In this document: positions 10,300 through 20,975 of the stretch, piece by piece | How the letters are laid out: every line of letters starts with the position of its first letter | How positions within the stretch are numbered: position 1 is the first letter of the stretch | NCBI GenBank assembly: GCA_025345505.1 | Contig: JANVCC010000167.1 | Location: 1,348,641 to 1,412,640, forward strand | Source of the DNA: Todiramphus chloris collaris | Taxonomy: Eukaryota > Chordata > Aves > Coraciiformes > Alcedinidae | Reading direction: 5' to 3' | DNA length: 64,000 bases | Notes under the pieces: generated by a model | Told to the model about the DNA's origin: nothing | Databases searched by the model: none | What the model saw: the letters and a program-made list of their open reading frames with translations, nothing else | Position numbers and translations under genes: made by a program

Positions 10300-12180
10300 T
10301 CATCTCTATGAAACCGAGACAAACAAAAGTCCTAGGTGCTTCATCCTGAAGTTCTGAGATGCCTAAGACAACAGGCCATCAGCTGAAATGAAAGGTGTGT
10401 TGGAAGGAGTGAAGAAAATCAAGCCCTTCTTGCTATATGGGTGAGTCGGAGAGAGTCAAAATATGCTATGCTAACTTCTGAAGGCATCATTCTTTGCTCC
10501 TGCTTCTGCATTGGGCTGAAGGTTGGAGCAGTGTCCCCTATATTTAGAGTCCTGAAGCCTTAAATAAGTAAGGGTGACCGTCTGAAGCCCATAAAGGCTG
10601 GCTTGCTGTGGCTAATGTGCCTCTCCTACATGCAGGCTTCCAAAATTGTAGCTTGTGGAGTCCTCTTAAGGCATCTTTCGGGATCTTCACATTGCTATCA
10701 CCCAAGTTTTCCTTGGTTGGGAGTAGAACTTGCAAAGATGATTTATTCTATGACCCCTGTAAATGTGCAGACTGAAACAGCTTCAACATCTGCCTCCCAT
10801 TTCTGGGGTTTCATCTCTGGAGTAAGAAGAGGTTCTTTGGCCATTACCACTATTCATGTTTCAAGTATATTGTGCTAAAAGAGTCAAGTTGCTGTGTAAA
10901 TAGCCAACATTGCTTCACTGTGTTTGAGTCAGTTGTTTAGACAGGTTCTCTAAATTCCTGGGCCTCCAAGAACTTAGGTGACGGGATCAAAAGTTATGAG
11001 GTCTCTTTTTGTATCTATATAAATACAGATATGTTTTCTCTATATATATATATTTACACACACAGTTGCCATGTGTATAAAGGGGTGCCCAAGTGCCTAC
11101 CATCTGTTAGGAGCATAGCGTGGAGATGAGGAACATGAGTTAATTATAGCAATAGAAATTTTTGGGGTTATTAGGAGATGTAGTAGGAGATGTAGCACCT
11201 TAGTGACCTCTCGTATTGCAGGAGATCAGAACTTGCTAAAACACCTAATAATCCTGCACTGTAATGTATGTTGGGACTGACTGATGTAGTGAAGAATCCT
11301 TTACTTATTCTCTTGACTCCGAATGTCTTTCCTACAGCTGTGTTACGTCTTTGGGAATGTCTGAAATGCTCTTCTCTCTCTGACTTCTGCTGAGCTGCTC
11401 TACATTACCGGGAGACACCTCTCCCCCTTGCCTCGCTGGTGATGTAAGATGTTTCTACACCTATGCATCCGTGTGGTACAAGATGTGCGACGAATGCCAT
11501 CTAGGGGCATGCAGTTAGCGGTAGCAAACCCTCCCTTGAACAACGTTCTCAGCGTTTCGTTTAATGCAGAGCTGCCCTGAATTCCAAGAAGTGAGCCTCT
11601 TATTTCTCCTACGTTTCCAGGAAATCTTGAAAATGGAGAAATAACTCTGCAGACCCCAAGCACCAGTTACGATGTACGTGCCAGCAAAGCCTGCGCTTGT
11701 TCTAGCTTTCAGCAGCCTGTGGGATTGCCTCAGGTTGTGTCATCCCTGTGAGAAACCCAAATCAGAAGTACTTCTGTCCTTTAATTGCTTCAAAATCAAA
11801 CCCCCGAGTTTAATTTGTATTTTAAAATAATTCAGCAGAGGCAGCAAGTCAGGGACGTTTCTTGACATCATTTGCTGTGATGAGTTTCTTCAGTCCTTCA
11901 ATCCTCTTTGCTCCTGATCTGGGAGTGGGGACACTTGCAGATGAAAAGATGGTTTTGGAATAATAAGGGAGACGTTCTGAAGTTGTTCTCTACCGGCACA
12001 CGTCTCCTTAGCTGCAGTGAGAACCGTGAGCAGTTAGTGCTGAATTTGTTAAGTCAGTGTTTTGCTCACTCTTCCTTGTACAGCAGAGCAGCCTGGGCAG
12101 CTCTTCTCCTGGTGGTTTATTGTGGGTTGTTTGGGGGTTTTTTTAAGCCTTAAGACACTCTAAGGAACATATTTTGGCTA
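10300..12180. other. Intergenic stretch with an AT/CA microsatellite
   Basis: No gene is seen. A short run of alternating AT followed by CA repeats lies at 11020-11065. The rest shows no structure I can name. Confidence 0.5.
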
Positions 12181-12185
12181 TATTG

Positions 12186-12838
12186 GCTTGCAGCCAAGAA
12201 GGTCAATTGCATCCTGGGCTGCGTCAAGAGAAGTGTGGCCATCAGATGAAGGGAGGTGATTCTGCCCCTCTACTCTGCTCTGGTGAGACCTCACCTGGAG
12301 TGCTGCATTCAGCTCTGGAGCCCTCAACACAGGAAAGGCATGGACCTGATGGAGCAGGTCCAGAGGAGGCCACAAAGATGATCAGAGGGCTGGAAGACCC
12401 CTCCTCCGAGGACAGGCTGAGGGAGCTGGGGTTGTTCAGCCTGGAGAAGAGAAGGCTCTGGGGACACCTATTAGGAGACCTTCCAGTAGCTGAAGGGGCC
12501 TACAGGAAGGCTGGAGAGGGGGTGTTTATGAGGGTCTGGAGTGAAAGGATGAGGGGTAATGAGTTTAAATTAGAGACAAGTAGTTTTAGATTGGATATCA
12601 GGAAGAAGTTCTTTACCTTGAGGGTGGTAGAACAGTGGAATAGGCTCCCCAGGGAGGTGGTTGAGTTCCCATCCCTGGTGATATTCAAGGTGAGGTTGGA
12701 CAAGGCTCTGAGCAGCCTGGTCTAGTTGAGGGTATCCCTACTCACTGCAGGGGGGCTGGACTAGATGACCTTTGGAGGTCCCTTTCAGCCCGAGCCATTC
12801 TAGGATTCTATGCTTCTAGGATTCTATACTTCTATGAT
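12186..12838 (+). mobile_element. CR1 LINE, 5'-truncated
   Basis: This CR1 3' part is in sense orientation. It starts near gcatcctgggctgcgtcaag and ends in repeats of the type attctatgcttctaggattctat. A 183-residue open frame over 12174-12725 is the decayed RT C-terminus (for example RKKFFTLRVVEQWNRLP), not a host gene. Confidence 0.92.
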
Positions 12839-12839
12839 A

Positions 12840-14060
12840 TGTGCAGTTCATGGCAAGGATGCCAACAGAGGTAGGGCACAGATGCCTTCCAGATGGGACC
12901 CCTACATTCTCGAGCCTCGCCATGGGATGTGCTTTTGAGATGTTTGTGCTGAGGTGAAATACTCATTGCTCGGGCTCTTTTGAGCACGTTTCCCAGCTGT
13001 GGTGCAGGCTGTGGAGACAACTTGCGAAGGGGCTCACGGGTTCATTGGTTTTGGACAAGTAAGCTTAGAAGTTTGTGCATGTGCAGTAGAGACAGAGGCC
13101 TTCCCACTTCTTTGCTTTTTTATTGTCGTCCTTGTACTGACAGAAAGGACCGTAGCTTCATAGCGCTTCCTCCTCTCCCTTCCTCCTCCTCCTTCTCCTT
13201 CTCTATTTATTATTCTATATAATGATAGCTCCCCAATTAGTGCCCCGGACTCCTTTGTGAGCAGGGTTCATCCCGATCAATTGTCACCAAGTACCTCTGA
13301 TTGATGACGTTCCGTAGGATGGCTGTGGTATTGACTGAGTTCTAATTTTACAGTGTGTTGAGCCCCACTGAACCCTTTTAATATGATAATGGCTTTGCTA
13401 ATGAGCAGTCACAATTTTTTGTGCAGTTGCGGATTATTGGCACGAGTTGATAGCCCTCGATATTCGCGTTTGACTACAGGAAAGATGCACGTGGTGAAAC
13501 CTGTGTAGTAACTCCATGCTGGGTATGAAATTGAATAATACTGGGGAAAATGCTATATCCTTGCACAACAGGCTTTTGAGAAATAGGTTCTTAAATAGTA
13601 TAGAAAGGTGTTTCTTCATTTTATCATGGGATAGCTTTTAAATGCTACCTTTTAAGTTTAGATTATCTATTAAACATTATTTTATTATGTTATTTTGTAG
13701 CTATGTCGTAAAGTTGTTCGTACAGGAGATAGTGTTTTTATCAATTATATAATAATTTCTTTTTTTTTTTTTTTTTTTTTTTTTCATGTATTCTCACCGG
13801 TTGCATTCTACACGTGACACAGGGATCTGGTGGGTGCATCAAGCACACTCTGCTTCGCGTGTCCAACCGGGACAGGTCGTTCTTGCTGTAGGACCAGGAG
13901 GTGGCAGTGCTGCACGGTGTCTACCACCACCACCATCAAGACCAGAACCTTATCAATGCTCATTTGAGAAGTACAAGCTCAAGTATTATGAAGGGAAAAA
14001 TAAAACCCAAACCAACAGGAAAATAGGAAAAGGTAAGTTAATTTACTGGATAGCAGCATG
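12840..14060. other. Intergenic stretch
   Basis: No gene is seen. There is a run of about 26 T at 13760-13785. The part at 13230-13450 is unique-looking, with several TAAT and TGATTGATGACG-like sites, and could be conserved non-coding DNA. Confidence 0.4.
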
Positions 14061-14065
14061 TTTTG

Positions 14066-15037
14066 TCACAAGTGGTGTTCCCCAGTGCTCCGTACTGGGA
14101 CCTGTTCTCTTCAGCATCTTTATTCATGATCTGGATGAGATCAAGGGCACCCTCAGTAAGTTTGCAGAGACCAAGTTAAGTGGGAGTGTTGATCTGCTTG
14201 AGGGTAAGAGGCTCTACAGAGGGATCTGGACAGGCTGGATCGATGGGCCATGGCCAGTGGTGTGAGGTTTGACAAGGCCAAAGGGTGCGTGCTACCCTTT
14301 GGTCACAACAGCCCCAGGCAGCACTCCAGGCTTGGGGAAGAGAGGATGGAGAACTGCCAGGCAGAGAAGGACCTGGGGGTGTTGTTTCACAGCTAACTGA
14401 ATATGAGCCAGAATCAAGGGCCAAGAAGTCCAACAGCATCCTGGCTTCTATCAGAAATAGTGTGGCCAGCAGGAGTCGGGAAGTGATCATCCCTTTGTAC
14501 TTGGCGTTGGTGAGGCCACACCTTGAATACTGGGTTCAGTTTTGGGCTCCACGCTACAAGAAAGACCTCGAGGTGCTGGAGCACATCTAAAGAAGAGTAG
14601 TGCAGCCTGGGAAGGGTCTAAAGAACAAGTCTTATAAGGAACAGCTGAGGGAGCTGGGGATGTTTAGACTGGAGAAAAGGAGACTAAGGGACATCTTATT
14701 GCTCTGTACAACTACCTGAAGGAAGGTTGTAGTGAGATGGGGGTCAGTCTGCTCTCTCAAGTACCAAGCAACAGGACAAGAAGAAATGGTCTCAAGTTGC
14801 ACCAGGGGAGGTTTAGGTTGGACATTTGGAAAAATTTCCTCACCTGAAGGGTTGTCAAGCCCTGGCCCAGGCTGCCCAGGGCAGTGGTGGAGCCCCCATC
14901 CCTGGAGGCATTTCAAAGCTGTGTAGATGTGGCACCTAGGGACACAGGTCAGCAGTGACTTGGCAGTGCTGGGCTAACGGTTGGACTCAATGATCTTAAA
15001 GGTCTTTTCCAACAGAAACCATTGTATGGTTCTGTGT
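14066..15037 (+). mobile_element. CR1 LINE with reverse transcriptase remnant
   Basis: The + strand encodes a recognisable CR1 RT block ([20 protein letters not shown], then [16 protein letters not shown]). The usual FADD catalytic box has become FAE, so the enzyme is dead. The element runs on to its 3' end at ggtcttttccaacag. This is the longest CR1 piece in the window and reaches into the RT domain. Confidence 0.92.
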
Positions 15038-15039
15038 TT

Positions 15040-16558
15040 TTCCAAGACTGATCGGGAGTCTTGGCAGTTAGGCTCCAAGTGATGAAAATATCTTGTAGAT
15101 GGGAGGCCAAAGGACCACAAAGCCTTTAGGGTATCCAGATGAAAAGCAATGAACACTGAATACCTGGGAACATTTGCCTCTGGGTTTCATTCATATGACC
15201 ATCACGTTAGAGAATATCCCTCTCCTCCCAATCCCCTCTCCAGTATAAAAGATTCAGTTTCTCATCGAGTTCCCTCAGCACAGGCACCTCTGAGACACGT
15301 GAGGTTGTGGGACACGTGCAGTTTCTGTGGCCTGTGACTGTCTCCACCACAGTGTGTTTCCTGTCACCCATTCTAGCTAGAATCCTTTCCATTTTTGCCT
15401 CCTCTTGTTCACAACCTTCCCGGGTCTTCACATTTTCCTACTCATACAGAGAAAGTAAGCTCAGGGCTTTTCATGGGGTTTTAATTGTTTCTGGATGGCT
15501 GGACTCCTTGAAACCTAAATTTCTAGATGATGGCAGTTAATTTTTTTGAGGTGGGTCGATGAAGCACATGGTGCTGATGAGCCCTTATCCTTGCTGAAGG
15601 GAACACACAAAGCTGCAGCTCTGCCAGGACACTCTGTGAGGCTTCGAGGGTACGGAGAAGCCAAACTGCTTGTGTTTATTTTTCGTGCAGTAAGAATCAG
15701 AGGTCCCTGACAGCAGAAGGTTACATTCCACTTAGGTTCCTGGAAACAACGTGAAGCTGAAAACATCCTTGTGTCAAGGGTATCAATTTTGGCAGAGCAA
15801 ATACAGTGGGGGGAGAGAAAACATGACCTGCCTGCAGCCAGAAGACGGACGAGAGAGTGCAGAATTCCCCCGAGTGGTTTGCTGGCTATCTGCCATTCCT
15901 CACTGGCAGAAGATAAAAGGGAGTACTGGGATAACTACCCTGGCCTACTTGTTTCCAAAAAAATACAGATATTTACATGAGATGAAATGGTTCTGAAGCT
16001 GCCCAGCTCCAGTGACAGAAGTCAAATGAAAAGCTTTATTTTTATTAGGTCTGACCTACATAACACATGCAGCATCTTAGCAAAGGGAGAGCGTGACTGC
16101 CACATGAGGTGACACAGGCCAGGCTCCCTTCCCAAGCTGGGCTGTTATTTCCAAGTTTCCATGTTCCAGGTTTCACGTGGAACATGCAGCCGTGTTCCAC
16201 GCCTCTAAAACTCGATAGGCTCTGCTTAGTTAGCCGGGATAAAATAAGTATGGCCCAAGGAATGTAAAAAAATCATTCAGAAAAGCAGCGGAGCAAGGCT
16301 GAAAAGAATTCTAGATGTGCTTTTTCTCCATCTTTGACTCAGTTCAACTCCCTGTTAAAATCATACACTACGTAGCCCTGCATATTTAGGCAATAAACGT
16401 AAATGTATTCTTACTATGGACATAAAAATACATTATTGCTAATGTTTATAGGACAAAAATGAAGACTCTTGGTAACTTCTCACCAAGTTAAATAGCAAAC
16501 CAAAACTTTCTGGATCCATTTGGAGCACTCGGCTTAGATATATTTGAAGCATCAAATT
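15040..16558. other. Intergenic stretch
   Basis: No gene is recognised. It contains a cluster of TGTTCC/GGAACA half-sites at 16160-16200 (see findings). Confidence 0.45.
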
Positions 16559-16561
16559 TCG

Positions 16562-16782
16562 TAGAGTCACAGAATGGTCAGGGTTGGAAGGGACCTTAAA
16601 GATCATCCAGTTCCAAACCCCCTGCCATGGGCAGGGACACCTCCCACTAGAGCAGGTTGCTCACAGCCCCATCTAGCCTGGGCTGAAACACTTCCAAGGA
16701 TGGGGCTTCCACCACCTCTCTGGGCAACCTGTGCCAGTGTCTCACCACCCTCATGGGGAAGAAATTCTTCTTTCAACTAAAG
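16562..16782 (-). mobile_element. CR1 LINE 3' end fragment
   Basis: This is the reverse complement of a CR1 tail: agagtcacagaatggtcagg, then the cagggacacctcccactaga block, through ggggaagaaattctt. It is about 220 bases long. Confidence 0.9.
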
Positions 16783-16784
16783 CT

Positions 16785-19490
16785 TTTTTTTGTTTGCACT
16801 GTGCTTTGTGATATAAATTGAAAAACAAGGCTACGTGAAAATATTTTCCTACAAGTTTGTCAACTCTAATATATTGTCCTGGGATGTTTCTTTCTCATGG
16901 CTTGCATTTTTTACTGGAAAATACTACACTAGAAAGCATGGCTACATAAAATAGACCTTCAAAAAATGAAAACATGGATAATTCCTGTCTTCTGTGGAAC
17001 TGTGTAAGAACCTGTGCTGAAAGTATGGCCCTAATGCCTGAAAGAAAAAAAAAGTCCTCTTAATAAAAACAAGCTCATTGGTAAAATTCTCTGGCAGAGA
17101 AATTGTGTGTTCTCACAGGCTGCAGAGCAAACAAATAAAATGTGATGACGGAACGATTTTGAAACAGATTTATCAGTAGACTGGTGATCAGTGCTTTATA
17201 ACAGCTATATCTTTTTAAAAGGCAAAGGTCACTCAGTAAGGAGAGGGAGCTGTTGTGGTTTCTTTGGTAGTTGTTGGTTTTTTTTTTCCTAAGTCAACAG
17301 TTTTTGCAGTTAACAGACAGCTATTATTTGATGAGAGTGCAAGTGCAAAGGATGAACTTCAGCACATTCATGATAGGACTTCACCAGCAGCTCTATCACT
17401 AGGAGAAGGCTGTCAGGTTAGTGGGCTTGTTTCTTCTCTGGTGTTTCTTCAAGCAACTCAAAGCCAGAATTGATCGATTTTTCCAATTTAACATTAATGG
17501 CTTTGTGAATTCTCCACCCAACCGTGGAGGTGGAACCTGGCTGCACTAGAAGAAGAGCTTCTGTTTACACGCAAGTCTTGCCCCCGTCCTGCTTCTGTTC
17601 AGCTTACACAGAATGGCTGGTTGTGCCTAAAACTTCCTCCCACCAAAATACCATTTCACCAGTATTTTTTCCACACTGGTGTGTAATGACAGCAGGGATC
17701 CCACCAGTCACCTATCCCTGCTCTAAAACACAAACGTGGGTAGAGACTGCTCATTCCCAACTATCTGTTTCTGGAGCCTGCAGGTAGCAGCAGTAGGTCT
17801 GACAGCAGCAGAAAAGTGATGCCTTAATTCCACATGATGAATATTCCTAGTAGAGCTCCCCATAAATGTTCTTTTGATGCTTCAGGGACGCAGATGGATC
17901 TCAGCCCTCTGAGACTCAGGAATTTGAGGTATGCCACCAAATTGGACATACACCGTGCCGAGTCAAGACACCTTTTACTAAAGAGGAGGTTAATGAGCAC
18001 GTGGACTAAATCAAACAAATCCTTTTTTGGTTCCCAGGGGTTTGTCAACAAATGTTGGGATTAGCTGCATCGCAGTTCTTGCTTCAGGTGGTAACTTGAG
18101 ATAGTAACGTGAAGATACCAAAACATAATGGAGATGACATCTGCATGACACGTTACTGTGAACGTCAGGTGGCTTTTCTCAGGAGCTAGCCAGTGTCCAC
18201 TGTCACTACCTGGGCTACACCTGACCTTTGGATGGTGACTTCTGCTCCTTAATACCGGGAAAAAACAAACCAATGAAGCCAGATGGATGTTTATGGGTGA
18301 GCAAGTACTAAATGCCCTGTATCGCTTTCTAATTGTGAGAAAACAGACAAAATACATTGAAAAGAATCTGCCCCAAGGTATATGTGCTGTGAATATTACC
18401 TGGCTTGGAAAGTAATGTTCTGCTTTGTTTCTGTTCCAGATTTGGGCACTCTTAACTGACCTGGAGCCACACCCCCCCTGTTAACATTGGAAAAACAGTT
18501 GTAGCACAGCTCTTTGGAGCAGAGTCTCTTGCATTAATTTGTCTGAGGCCCTAACGGGTTCCTGCCTCCAGTCCTAACTGGGCCTTACGGGTGTGATCAC
18601 AGCTCGCCCCTTACAGGGATGAAAACACTGAAGAGCTGGCTGGCAATCTCAGATGGCGCTGTATGTTTGTTTCTGTAGTTGCTGTGCCCAGAGGGCTTCA
18701 TCAGGGATCATCCTGTTTCTGCCTCAGAGTAATTATGTAACTAGATGAGGCAAAGAGTGGGAGCAGAGGTGAGACGCTGGGAACAGAGAAAACTTGTCCA
18801 AGATGACGCAGTGCCAGAGCCAAAAATAGGAGGCAGAATCCAACGCCCTTCTCCACATGACTCCTGGAAATAGTTCTTAAGGCCTCGGAGTCTAATTCAG
18901 GGTTTTCCTTGGACTCTAAGCACTTGGCTGTTAAATGCATTTCTGACCTCTCAAATACAGAGAGGGAAATCAAATGTTCCTTTCCTAGGAAGTGCCTATG
19001 AAAGCTGCATGTGGCCATTAGGTTTGAAGGCCTTTTTCCTGGAGGAAAACGTTCTTCCCTTTCCCCAGGATGCTTCCACAAGGCAGACCTCCCTCTTCTA
19101 CTTCAACCTCTTTCTGCCAACACTGCTTTCTTGGCCTAGATTGTGTCATGCCAAGTGCTACATGACTGCCATGTACTGGCCCAGGCAGACAAACCCTCCT
19201 CTAGCCTTTTTCCACCAAGTTTTGTTTCTCTTGGGATGTGCGTAGCGCCTGCTTGGGTACCCTCAGGGCTGGTCCCCCAGTGAGCCCCTCTTCCCAGCCC
19301 AAGGCATGGAACACAACACAGCCAGCCCAGGCCTGCTGCTGCCTGAAGTGTAGACCTTGTCCCTTTACACTTGTTTAGCTCTTCTTATTTACTTTATTAT
19401 TCACAGATGCAGGAGCTTTCCTGGATTTTCCTTTTCTCTTTTACTTCTCTAGTTGCTGCTTTTAGGCTTACTATGGCAAGTCTGTGTCTA
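16785..19490. other. Intergenic stretch
   Basis: No gene, RNA gene or named repeat is seen. Short open frames here look like chance. Confidence 0.45.
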
Positions 19491-19495
19491 ATTTG

Positions 19496-19630
19496 TCTAA
19501 TTTCATCTCATTCTAGGAGGTTTTTCAGTCGAACCTTGCTCATGTATTTCAGTGCCTTCGAGATGCTTGGTGTCAGTCTAAAAAAACCTCCATCAATCCC
19601 CTAATAAGACAAGGCATCTGTTAAATGTTT
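19496..19630 (+). repeat. Direct repeat copy a (upstream of GPAT3)
   Basis: This 134-bp stretch (starting taatttcatctcattctagg) recurs in the same orientation at 22001-22135, about 89% identical. The pair brackets the GPAT3 CpG island. The family is unknown to me. Confidence 0.75.
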
Positions 19631-20703
19631 TTTATGTTTTTATTTGGAAGCAAATCAGTTTAAGAAGTTCCTATTCTTCCCAGCCCACTTATACCCATAA
19701 GACAGTTCTTTGCTTCTCTAACCACAATAGTACACCAGCTTACAGATATCAAGGAGTCTAAACCTTGAAGTTTTGCAAGGAGAGAAATGAGAAAGTGGCC
19801 CAGTTTTACAGCAGAGTCTTCCTCACAAGCACTTCTATAAGCACAGTGAAAAGAAGGCCTGTGGCATAAGTGCAGGAGCAAGAATTATTCAATGAGGACT
19901 TTACCTCAGAAAAAAACCCCAACATACTGTGCCACTACAGTTGGCATTATTTAAGTTACGCAAATTACACACTCAGTTATGAAGTTATAAACACTGAGAC
20001 AACATCAAATTAACCTCATCTGCCTTGCATTCTTACTTCTAGCATAAAAATGCTAGAAATGCTGCGCTACTTAGCTATTTAAAAAGGAAAAAAATGTTAA
20101 ATACGTTGAGGGATCTAACACTCAAAAGGAATTCTCTAGAACATTTTAGTCTTTCTGTAAGCGATGATTTTTAAGTTTGTTAAAAACCTACCTGACTGAA
20201 TTACATATGGTATAGAACAGTACTTCCTTCTAAACTTGTTCCCCACTTTAGTGACAAGGTATCATCTACCTGGGGAACCCTAACTTAAAAAAGATATGGT
20301 CAATGCTACAGCAGCTCTGCACTGATAAAATCCTGTGCCATCAGCGGGGTCCCACCGAGGTCAGTAGCACAATCTTGCTGCAGTATGAAAAGCCTCTGCG
20401 CCCATGTTCCTGCCACGAAGCACCAGGGCAGGACCACAGCCCTCCCGGCCAGCTCCATTCCATTTGTTTTTTCCTATGCCGGGAGTTTTTAGTGCGGACA
20501 TTGACCTGGTTTTAGCCGCTTTCCATCTCCCCAAGCATCCCATGCCAAGGCGAAGCCCCATCTCCCGCGCCCTGTGCTTCCACACGGGAAGGATCCCCCT
20601 CCGATCCCCTTTACAAGACATTCGCTGTAACAAATGGCGATAGCAATAAAACGCTTCGAGCTCCCTTTAACTCGACGGCTCCGCCAGTCTCGTCCCAGCC
20701 CTT

Positions 20704-20765
20704 GCCCGGTCCCGGGGCGGTCCCGGGGGCGGTCCCGGGGGCGGTCCAGGGGCGGTCCCGGGTGG
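20704..20765 (+). repeat. GC-rich minisatellite in the GPAT3 promoter or 5' UTR
   Basis: Four to five tandem copies of an 11-12 base unit like cggtcccggggg lie just before the start codon. Each carries a GC box, so copy number could alter promoter strength. The G-rich strand could form quadruplexes. Confidence 0.85.
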
Positions 20766-20831
20766 AGGCCGCGGGGCTTTAGGGCGGCGAGCTGGGGCTG
20801 CGTCTGTTGGCGTGGCCGGGCGCTGCCCGCG

Positions 20832-20975
20832 ATGGAGGATGTGTGGGCGGTGGTGGGGCGGCTGGGCGCCGTCTGGCTGGCGCTGGTGCTCGCCCTCATC
20901 GTGCTGCCCTCGGCGCTGGGAGTCTCGCTGGGCATCTCCGAGGCCTACATGTGGGTCCTGGTGAAGACGCTGGAG
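20832..20975 (+). CDS. GPAT3: GPAT3 coding exon 1
   Basis: These 48 whole codons encode the N-terminal membrane helix ([20 protein letters not shown]) up to VKTLE. The donor is gtaggc. It sits inside the CpG island. Intron 1 is 10.2 kb. Confidence 0.94.

Noticed and set aside
12174-12725. 183-codon open frame on + as a host gene
   Set aside because: It translates to the CR1 RT C-terminus and 3' tail and ends in CR1 terminal repeats.
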